From SG8-39 sp041558415 (GTDB lineage: Bacteria > Pseudomonadota > Gammaproteobacteria > Burkholderiales > SG8-39), in NCBI GenBank assembly GCA_041558415.1, contig JBFFEY010000070.1, forward strand, positions 1 to 14,707: DNA of 14,707 nt, written 5' to 3'. A program made the position numbers and the translations under genes. Positions 9,489-14,707 of the stretch are shown here, one piece after another (the stretch's first letter is position 1; every line of letters begins with the position of its first letter). Under the pieces are notes generated by a model, which saw only the letters and a program-made list of their open reading frames with translations, did no database searches and was not told the origin of the DNA.

Positions 9489-9778
9489 TCCGATTCCTTG
9501 GCGAAGTACGCCGTCGCTTTTTTTAGGATGTCGCGCTCCATCTTCACCCGCGAAAGCTCCGCCCTCAGCCGGCTGATCTCCATCTGCTCGGCACTCACCG
9601 GACGCGCCACCGTACCCTTCAGCAGCCCACGTGATTCGGCTTTCACCCAGTTATGCAGCGTCTGGCCCGCAACCCCCAGCGTTGCAGATACCGCCGCTAC
9701 GCTCTGCCCGCCGCGTACCAGTCGAACCGCTTCGATCTTGAACTCCAGCGTGTACTGCACCCTCTTGCCCTTTGACAT
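9485..9778 (-). CDS. IS3-family transposase OrfA (helix-turn-helix)
   Basis: This 97-aa protein is the DNA-binding component of an IS3-family transposase. It begins MSKGKRVQYTLEFKIEAVRL, has a helix-turn-helix at about 22-45 (GQSVAAVSATLGVAGQTLHNWVK) and the leucine-zipper-like C-terminal helix ISRLRAELSRVKMERDILKKA used for OrfA/OrfAB multimerisation. AAGGAG (plus 9786-9791) lies seven bases before the ATG. The gene appears intact, unlike orfB. OrfA alone would at most bind IS ends and act as a repressor of related elements (known for the family, not shown here). Confidence 0.93.
   Translation of the reverse strand: MSKGKRVQYTLEFKIEAVRLVRGGQSVAAVSATLGVAGQTLHNWVKAESRGLLKGTVARPVSAEQMEISRLRAELSRVKMERDILKKATAYFAKESE
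9517..9524 (-). promoter_or_regulatory. Programmed -1 frameshift site (A7G) of the IS
   Basis: On the minus strand the orfA codons CTA AAA AAA GCG (L85-K86-K87-A88) contain A7 followed by G. A -1 slip here moves ribosomes into SDGVLRQGIGVRYAW, which is the orfB frame, with no stop before orfB. This is the standard IS3-family arrangement for making the OrfAB transposase; the fused product is now useless because orfB is deleted. Confidence 0.8.
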
Positions 9779-9830
9779 TTCCGCTCTCCTTGACCAAAGT
9801 TTAATTGCTCAGCAAGGGATACGTTTTTCG

Positions 9831-9842
9831 GGGGCAAGGTCA
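9831..9842 (-). repeat. Terminal inverted repeat of the IS (orfA side)
   Basis: On the minus strand this reads TGACCTTGCCCC and continues CCGAAAAACG towards orfA. It is the outer end upstream of orfA and the point where the brxC-like frame loses family resemblance. Confidence 0.75.
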
Positions 9843-10620
9843 AGATGCGTTCCGCGACAACAAAAGCGACATCGTCCCGTGCAATCCGGACTTGCTCGAA
9901 CCGGTCTTTTACGCGGCGCAGCGTGTCGGCAACGAATTGAAAACGTGGATTGTCAAACAGGCTTTCCTGTACACCGGCAATGAAGCGGAATCGCGTACCC
10001 TTGCAGACCTCGCCAAGTTCCCGTAGGAACGACAGATCGAGGCTTAAGGCCTGGTCGGCTCGGGAACGAAGATAGTCGAGCAACTCGTCAACAACCAGGA
10101 TCAGGCCGCGATCGGAATGCGCTGCTTGAAACGCCGCCATCATCTCCAGGAAGGAGGATTTGTTCTCGTGGCGATCGCCAGTGGAAGGGAATTGGTAGGA
10201 AACCCCAAGCTGGGTCAGTCCATCCTCCAGAACCGAACAGATGATGTCGCGCAGCGACATCGTGGTGGATCCGATCTCCGCGCGTATCACGCGAAATCGG
10301 CCAGAGATATCCTTGGCACGCTCGCCGACTTTGGGGCTGGTCAAACACGAAGCGAGGTCGGAATGCTCAGCTACGGCCGAAATGACGGCCATAAGGTGAG
10401 ACTTGCCGGTTCCGTAATTGCCGACTACTAAAATGCCCTTGTTGTCCGCTGGTTTGTTGAACTGCAGCTGAGGGAAAACCAGGTCGCCCAGCATCTCCGC
10501 CATTCGCTCAGAAATGACGAATGTTTCAACCAGCCGCCGCGCGTCCTTGGCGGAGTTTGCCTCCCGGAGCTGTACGACAGATTCAATCGCCTCAAACTGA
10601 ATGAGCTCGGAGTATTTCAT
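9843..10620 (-). pseudogene. brxC: BrxC-like BREX ATPase (DUF6079 type), 5' fragment cut by the IS
   Basis: About 259 codons of a gene that normally encodes some 1,100-1,250 aa. The start MKYSELIQFEAIESVVQLRE and the following ADNKGILVVGNYGTGKSHLM match my recollection of BrxC/DUF6079 ATPases of type 3 BREX. Walker A is GNYGTGKS (67-74) and Walker B LILVVDEL (D178, E179); a sensor-like stretch FRFIAGVQESLFDNPRF (211-227) follows. Homology ends at VAERIL (255-260), exactly where the IS begins; the open frame continues to 9697 only with IS-encoded residues. The ATG overlaps the brxF stop (ATGA) and has a GGAGGA ribosome site. A short ATPase stub might still be translated but lacks the large C-terminal part. 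Confidence 0.8.
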
Positions 10621-11129
10621 TCTTGTTCCTCCACAGGCGATCCCGCCTCGGCTTGGGCGGTATCAGCGGATTGCACGATGACTGCTTGCGGCGTTTGATA
10701 CCGCCGGACTTCCGGATGGCCTGGCTCGGCATAGGTCAAAGATGTGCCGTCGAATTTCCCGGGCCAGGCGGCGACAATTGCGCGGTTACGCGAAAGGGAC
10801 TGCAGCAGCCGAAGCGGGTCTTGCGCCAGTTCCTCGGCGAAAAGCAATTCGATGTTGTCGAGCAGGACAATCTCTGAATCTGCCTCGCGGATGATGTCGT
10901 CAAGAATTCCCGCAACGCGCGTCGCACGCTGCCGATGCGTCAGCTCCAGAAGCCTTTGCGAAAGAGCGAGATTAACGTTTATCCGTGGCCAGCTATGCCG
11001 CGCGGCAAGATCGATCAACGCGGCCGTTTTACCGGTGCGAGCAGGCCCGACAGCCAGAACAAGCTTGTAATAGTCATCTCGAGTCCGAGGGAGCATGTCC
11101 TCGATCTTGGGAGACAGGCGTGTCGACAT
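10617..11129 (-). CDS. brxF: P-loop protein BrxF of type 3 BREX
   Basis: This 170-aa protein has Walker A GPARTGKT (28-35) and a Walker B-like strand EIVLLDNIELLF (86-97, D91), then RNRAIVAAWPGKFDG. Size, motifs and the position directly before a brxC-like gene match BrxF, the small ATPase specific to BREX type 3 (brxF-brxC-pglXI-brxHII-pglZ-brxA order is known for that type). Its exact role in phage exclusion is unknown. The ATG directly abuts the TAA of the WYL gene (TAAATG) and is preceded by GGAGGGAG; the stop overlaps the next start (ATGA). The gene is intact although its system is not. The assignment rests on remembered family features, not on a search. Confidence 0.78.
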   Translation of the reverse strand: MSTRLSPKIEDMLPRTRDDYYKLVLAVGPARTGKTAALIDLAARHSWPRINVNLALSQRLLELTHRQRATRVAGILDDIIREADSEIVLLDNIELLFAEELAQDPLRLLQSLSRNRAIVAAWPGKFDGTSLTYAEPGHPEVRRYQTPQAVIVQSADTAQAEAGSPVEEQE

Positions 11130-12050
11130 TTAGCTCCCTCCCTTTTCTCGGGCACCTGCCTGCTGCTCCCGACCTGGCGCCAACGCGGAACTATCTATCG
11201 AGCCCAGTACCTGCGAGTTCGCAAGCGCGAGTTGGTATTCGGACTCGCTCAAGTGGTGATCTGGAGAACAATCGACCCCCCACTGGCGTAACGCATAACC
11301 CGCCACCGCAGCCCGACACTGGACCCGAAGCGCCCCGGACCGCATTCCGTAGTCTGCTTCGACTGCCGCCTTGTGCTTGAGCTTCGGGTGGGGAACCAGC
11401 TTGAGTTCCACGATGCGGTTCCACTGCTCGTCCGCGCTCGCCTTTTCATGGGTGGCCACGCTGTCGCCATCCAGAATCGCAGTCTTGGACATGCGGGTGA
11501 TGACGAAGTCGGAAAACCGGCTGTTGGCGCGGTCGTAAGCGCGCACGTGCCAGCGCTGTCCGTTGTCCACCAGCGCGTGCGGCACGATCTGCCGATTGGA
11601 CTTCCCGCTGCTCAACGACACGTACGACACCTCCAGCACCTGTCTGCGGTAGATCGCCCGCGTCACCACCGCCAACTCCCTCAGCCGCGGCAAGCCCAGG
11701 TTCTCGACCGCCGCGGTCGGCAGCCCCTGCGGGTGCGGCAACCCGTCCCCAAGGCCCGAGCGCAGCCAGTACATCACCCGCTCGGGCGTTCGGCTGAAGA
11801 TCAGCCTGAACTTCTCCCCAGGCAGATACGTCTTCGCCTGAAAGTCGTACACCAGGTTGTCCGGGGCAATCTCCTTGTAAAGCGCCAAGTCGCGGCTGGC
11901 CTGGATCGATGCCCGGGAGAAGCGCCGCGCGACGTCCGCCCTGCGCAGCTCCCCCAGAAAGAACAACCTGGCCTCGATGAAAGACAGCCGCTCGACCTGG
12001 GACGGGGGCACCCCCGTCAACTTCGCCGGCACCGGGTTCGACCTAGTCAT
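11130..12050 (-). CDS. WYL-domain transcriptional regulator, BrxR/CapW-like
   Basis: A 306-aa protein with three parts: an N-terminal winged HTH (about 20-78, RLSFIEARLFFLGELRRADV ... YLPGEKF), a WYL domain (about 130-190) with RRQVLEVSYVSLSSGKS, IVPHALVDNGQRWHVRAYDR and FSDFVITRMSK, and a C-terminal WCX-like region. The signature tripeptide reads WHV (167-169) in place of WYL, as I recall for regulators beside defence loci. BrxR and CapW homologues repress BREX and CBASS operons and are thought to sense a ligand through the WYL pocket. Here it is the first gene of the regulator-brxF-brxC transcript, not a separate unit. The ATG at 12050 is preferred; an in-frame TTG at 12080 follows a GGAGGG very closely and would add ten residues. 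Confidence 0.85.
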   Translation of the reverse strand: MTRSNPVPAKLTGVPPSQVERLSFIEARLFFLGELRRADVARRFSRASIQASRDLALYKEIAPDNLVYDFQAKTYLPGEKFRLIFSRTPERVMYWLRSGLGDGLPHPQGLPTAAVENLGLPRLRELAVVTRAIYRRQVLEVSYVSLSSGKSNRQIVPHALVDNGQRWHVRAYDRANSRFSDFVITRMSKTAILDGDSVATHEKASADEQWNRIVELKLVPHPKLKHKAAVEADYGMRSGALRVQCRAAVAGYALRQWGVDCSPDHHLSESEYQLALANSQVLGSIDSSALAPGREQQAGAREKGGS

Positions 12051-12167
12051 GAGCACAGCGCATCCGCTCGATGGGCACAAGACCCTCCAACCGTATCCTC
12101 ATGATAACAACTCTGCTACGATTAAGCTAACCGGGGCTCCCGCCTGTGCGGCCTCGAAGGGGATCCC
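12051..12167. promoter_or_regulatory. Divergent intergenic region between the WYL regulator and the 255-aa gene
   Basis: This 117-bp region must hold promoters for both directions. It is more AT-rich between 12094 and 12130 than its surroundings. For the rightward gene, TACGAT (12117-12122) could be a -10, with a poor -35 (TATCCT, 12094-12099) 17 bases upstream. An imperfect inverted sequence GTATC-CTCAT-GATAAC (12093-12108) overlaps that -35 and is the best candidate I see for an operator of the WYL protein, but its arms are short. AAGGGG (12158-12163) serves as ribosome site for the gene at 12168. Confidence 0.35.
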
Positions 12168-12935
12168 ATGTATGACATCCCGATGAACGAGGCTTCGCCT
12201 GCTTTCGCCGAGTGCTGGCAGGCCGCCGGCCTCCATCTCGAGCAGCAGGGCCAGGGCGCGGTCAACTGGTTGAGGGCGCACCTTCACCCCCCGATGCTGG
12301 AGCACCTCTCCTTCCGGCTTGGCAACCAGCTCTTCTTCATCTGCATCGACGCCGAGGGCGTTGAGCCCTTCACCGCCGCCACCGCCCGGGCGCTGCGCGC
12401 GGTTTCCGAGGGATGCCGGGGCCACGCGTGCGTGATGCCGATGAAAAAGACACCGCGTGGCTGGGAGGCGGCCTCGCCCGGATGGGGATTGCTCGACATG
12501 ACCACCAAGCGCCTGGTCACGCCGCCCGCGCTCATCACCGACGAGAAGATCGAGATGTCCGCCTGGGAGCTGCAGGACTTCGCGGTCCAGGTCGTGCGGG
12601 ACCAGCTGGAAAAGGAAGGCCACAAGCTCATGTCCTGGCAAGGCAACCCGGATGTCGACCCGTCCCTGTGGTTCGTGGGAGACCGGGGGCCGGAGTGGGT
12701 GGTCGTTCGAGCCGTGCGCTACCCCGAGAAGGAGGCGAGCCCTCCGGCCAACTGGGCGGCCATCGCTCGGGGCTGCGCGCACCTCAGCACCACCGGGCAT
12801 TTCGCGTCCGTCGCCTTCGCCAACGCCGACGACTCATTCGACTCGTCCAAAGGCGCGCCGCTGCCGCTCTGGCGCGGACACGGAATGCACGTCAGCTACG
12901 AGGGGCTCAAGCCGGGGGCGAGCGTTGGCCACTGA
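12168..12935 (+). CDS. Unrecognised 255-aa protein, possible degenerate PD-(D/E)xK-like fold
   Basis: I cannot name this protein. The N-terminal half (1-125) has alternating amphipathic stretches (EHLSFRLGNQLFFICIDAEG) and ends in GLLDMTTKRLVTPPALITDE. The C-terminal half begins with a helix WELQDFAVQVVRDQLEKEGH (133-152), then WQGNPDVDPSLWFVGDRG and EWVVVRAVRYP (176-186). That order, helix with Glu, then a Gly-His turn, then Asp-strand, then E-x-[V/K] strand, resembles Mrr/PD-(D/E)xK nuclease folds with V at the Lys position, so it may be a non-catalytic relative (inference). The ATG at 12168 has AAGGGG five to ten bases upstream. It is divergent from the WYL regulator and has GC-rich, coding-like codon use; it appears complete. 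Confidence 0.6.
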   Translation: MYDIPMNEASPAFAECWQAAGLHLEQQGQGAVNWLRAHLHPPMLEHLSFRLGNQLFFICIDAEGVEPFTAATARALRAVSEGCRGHACVMPMKKTPRGWEAASPGWGLLDMTTKRLVTPPALITDEKIEMSAWELQDFAVQVVRDQLEKEGHKLMSWQGNPDVDPSLWFVGDRGPEWVVVRAVRYPEKEASPPANWAAIARGCAHLSTTGHFASVAFANADDSFDSSKGAPLPLWRGHGMHVSYEGLKPGASVGH

Positions 12936-12956
12936 GACATCATCAAGAGGCGCGGG

Positions 12957-13070
12957 ATGCCGCGATTCACAAGGCGCCACGTCGCGTGCCGGGTCGTCAT
13001 CGTGACTAACAACTGGCTCCACTCGTACCTGATCGACTCGGTCGAGCGGATGGTGATGCGATGGCGATAG
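12957..13070 (+). other. Short ORF, probably remnant of a broken gene
   Basis: 37 codons: MPRFTRRHVACRVVIVTNNW then LHSYLIDSVERMVMRWR. It is in the same frame as the gene ending at 12935, separated only by TGA and seven codons with no further stop. Its C-terminal part looks like ordinary protein sequence and overlaps the next start by ten bases, as real neighbouring genes often do, but the upstream part (arginine-rich) does not look native. It may be the 3' tail of a deleted gene, or chance. I recognise no family. Confidence 0.25.
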
Positions 13071-13525
13071 CAAATTTTCTTCAACCGCCCGAACGGATTA
13101 CCAGCGGCGCAGACATCACTGGCGGCCTGGACCGGCTTGGACGGAGGCTTCCCGTACAGGCCATCGGAGGCAATCTGCTCGATGGCGTCACCACGGTGAC
13201 CCCTTCCGTACGCTACCTCGCATTTCGGGCCTGGTTAATTCATCGATACGGCCAAAGCGGTCGGGCTGATAGCTGGCAAGCATTCACCGATTTCGCCGCG
13301 CGAGTCGAATCAGCGCTGGTCCTCGGAAATCTCATCGAAGATCGATCGATCGGCGGCTTGATCGGGTCCAATCAGGCACTCGAACGGCTGGCGCTGGGTG
13401 AAGCTCGGTCCAAATCACACGCTCCATGGCAGCGTACGCGCCGCACCCGTACCGGTTGCTTCGCCCCGCGCCGACCCACATCGTCAACCGCGATCCACGC
13501 GGAGATGCTTTCCATGCGCGGGTAA
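13061..13525 (+). pseudogene. N-terminal fragment of an unrecognised protein, cut at the nhaA junction
   Basis: The frame opens with a convincing protein start, MAIANFLQPPERITSGADIT, followed by GGLDRLGRRLPVQAIGGNLL, DGVTTVTPSVRYLAFRAWL and SWQAFTDFAARVESALVLGN up to about residue 112 (LERLALG). I believe similar N-termini occur on much longer uncharacterised proteins (several hundred residues), but I cannot name the family. From about residue 113 the composition becomes Arg/Ser/Thr/Pro-rich (RSKSHAPWQRTRRTRTG), looks non-native, and reads 42 bases into the antisense end of nhaA. The gene is therefore probably truncated somewhere near 13395-13480. The ATG overlaps the preceding short ORF; no clear ribosome site is seen. 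Confidence 0.5.
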
Positions 13526-14707
13526 CGACATGAGCAGCGCAAGACCGGCCACGGCGGAAAAGACGGATGCCAAGAAGATTCCTAGTTTTGCGCTGTCGAT
13601 CAGATTCTTGCTGAAAGCCAGGTTGGCAATAAAAAGCGCCATCGTGAAACCGATTCCAGCGAGCAGGCCACCGCCAGCCAGTGCCCTCCAACTCAGATCC
13701 GGAGGGCGCGCCGCGATGCCCGAACGCACGGCCAGCCAGCTGAACGCCAGCACCCCAATCGGTTTACCCAAAACGAATCCGACGAACACCGCCACCGTGA
13801 CGGAAGCGCCGAGATCGGTCAAGGACAGCGCCAAGCCGGCGTTGGCGAATGCGAAGAGCGGCATGATGACGAAAGCGACCCACGGATGGAGCACGATCTC
13901 CAGGCGTTCGACTGGAGACAACGCTTCGCGTGCGGCGATCTCGGCCATCTGCAAGGTCTGTCGATCCTTTGTGTCACTACTTCCGTGGTTACCGGCTGGG
14001 TGCGCGACGACTTGGTTCAATATTTGATACAAACGCTCGTCGCTCACCCATCTGCGGGCAGGCGTCATCAACCCGAGTACTACGCCAGTGATCGTTGCGT
14101 GGATCCCCGACGCATCCACAGCGAGCCAGATGAAGGCGCCCGTCAGGAAGTAAATCGCGATGCTTCGCACGCCGGTCAACGCCATTACGCGTACGATCGC
14201 GACGCCGAGTGCGGCCAAGGCGAGCGCACCCCAGTCAATGTGACTGCTGTAGCCGATGGCGACGACAAGAATGGCGCCGAGGTCGTCAACGATCGCTAGC
14301 GAAAGCATGAACACGCGCAGGTCTTTGGGAATGCGCGATCCAAGAAGTGCAAGGCAACCAATGACGAACGCGGTGTCGGTTGCCATGACTGTGCCCCACC
14401 CATGCTGGCCGGGTTGACCCGATTGCAGCATCAGATACAGCGCGGCCGGCACGAGCATGCCACCCAGGGCACCGGCAATGGACAGCGCAGCCATGCGCGG
14501 GTTGTTCAACTCGCCGAGGACCAGTTCTCGCTTGAGTTCCAATGCGACGAGGAAGAAGAAGAGCGTCATCAGCCCGTCGTTGATCCACTCTCGCAGCGAG
14601 CGGGCGAACTCCAACGAGCCAAGCCGAAGACCTATCGGCGTCTCCCAAATGTGCTCAAAAAGAAGGGCCCATGGGGAGTTGGAGAGAAGGAGGGCGGCGA
14701 CGGTGAA
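13484..14707 (-). CDS. nhaA: Na+/H+ antiporter NhaA, 5' end outside the window
   Basis: 407 residues are visible and the frame is open to the window edge; codons before 14614 read ALLLSNSPW, HIWETPIGLRLG, which is genuine NhaA sequence, so the start lies just outside and only a short N-terminus is missing. Conserved features: INDGLMTLFFFLVALELKRE; MATDTAFVIGCLALLGSRIP, whose Asp (14375-14377) matches E. coli D133; AIVDDLGA with the ion-binding Asp pair (14282-14287, D163/D164); SGIHATITGVVLG; HPWVAFVIMPLFAFANAGL; and LGKPIGVLAFSWLA with the Lys of helix X. NhaA exports Na+ in exchange for protons across the inner membrane. GC content is visibly lower than in the left half of the window, suggesting separate acquisition. 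The stop at 13484-13486 lies within the truncated ORF on the other strand. Confidence 0.95.
   Translation of the reverse strand, partial: FTVAALLLSNSPWALLFEHIWETPIGLRLGSLEFARSLREWINDGLMTLFFFLVALELKRELVLGELNNPRMAALSIAGALGGMLVPAALYLMLQSGQPGQHGWGTVMATDTAFVIGCLALLGSRIPKDLRVFMLSLAIVDDLGAILVVAIGYSSHIDWGALALAALGVAIVRVMALTGVRSIAIYFLTGAFIWLAVDASGIHATITGVVLGLMTPARRWVSDERLYQILNQVVAHPAGNHGSSDTKDRQTLQMAEIAAREALSPVERLEIVLHPWVAFVIMPLFAFANAGLALSLTDLGASVTVAVFVGFVLGKPIGVLAFSWLAVRSGIAARPPDLSWRALAGGGLLAGIGFTMALFIANLAFSKNLIDSAKLGIFLASVFSAVAGLALLMSLPAHGKHLRVDRG

Larger units (their letters stand above)
9185..9842 (-). mobile_element. Internally deleted IS3-family element (non-autonomous)
   Basis: This 658-bp element is bounded by inverted TGACCTTGCCCC: plus strand at 9185-9196 and minus strand at 9831-9842. 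It contains, on the minus strand, a complete orfA, the A7 slippage site, and only about the first 98 codons of orfB; an intact IS3-type element would be roughly 1.2-1.5 kb. The orfB break falls within GGGGCAAG, bases that also form part of the terminal repeat, so a deletion between an internal GGGGCAAG and the right end would give this structure (inference). No target duplication is seen: the flanks are GCTC on the left and AGAT on the right. The left end interrupts the brxC-like gene. With both outer ends retained it might still be moved by a related transposase in trans. Confidence 0.8.

Noticed and set aside
9697..9842. C-terminal ~49 residues of the open brxC frame
   Set aside because: These codons lie inside the IS and overlap orfA; they are a chance extension, not BrxC sequence.
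11373..12104. 243-aa plus-strand frame opposite the WYL regulator
   Set aside because: No domain-like content; the minus-strand product has clear wHTH and WYL features and operon coupling.
12413..13009. 198-aa frame overlapping the 255-aa gene in another plus frame
   Set aside because: Arg/Ala/Gly-rich shadow without a ribosome site; the frame starting at 12168 has better composition and an upstream AAGGGG.

Overview
The window looks like chromosomal DNA of a GC-rich proteobacterium, most likely a betaproteobacterium. This rests on the very high GC content and strong G/C third-position bias of the left 9 kb, the ridA-recG-ubiA and ubiD neighbourhood, and a groESL operon carrying a CIRCE operator. 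The genus cannot be fixed from sequence alone.

Bases 1 to about 9080 are ordinary core genome. They hold the 3' end of a RidA-family gene, recG (GTG start overlapping the ridA stop), ubiA, a small two-helix membrane protein coupled to ubiA by an ATGA overlap, ubiD, and a convergent dacB (PBP4-type DD-carboxypeptidase) whose stop codon shares a 15-bp palindrome with the ubiD stop. Divergent from dacB is groES-groEL, with a recognisable promoter, CIRCE and a strong terminator. A complete tRNA-Phe(GAA) with its own hairpin terminator closes this part.

From about 9080 to 13480 the character changes to a decayed accessory (defence-type) island. Reading leftwards on the minus strand it holds a WYL-domain regulator of the BrxR/CapW kind, then a small P-loop ATPase matching BrxF of type 3 BREX, then only the first ~259 codons of a BrxC-like (DUF6079-type) ATPase. 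The brxC reading frame ends exactly at the end of a 658-bp IS3-family element. That element is defective: it keeps orfA, the A7 frameshift site and both outer ends (12-bp inverted TGACCTTGCCCC), but orfB is deleted before the DDE core. All other BREX genes (pglX, pglZ, brxH, brxA) are absent between the IS and tRNA-Phe. Divergent from the regulator is an unrecognised 255-aa protein whose C-terminal half resembles a degenerate restriction-endonuclease-like fold. Next come a small ORF of unclear status and the N-terminal piece of another unrecognised protein.

The right end is a nearly complete nhaA (Na+/H+ antiporter) on the minus strand, running off the window. The truncated ORF before it reads 42 bases into the nhaA 3' end, which marks a second rearrangement junction. 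The most notable content is therefore a BREX-3 relic that keeps its regulator and two leading genes, cut by a non-autonomous IS3 derivative next to a tRNA gene.
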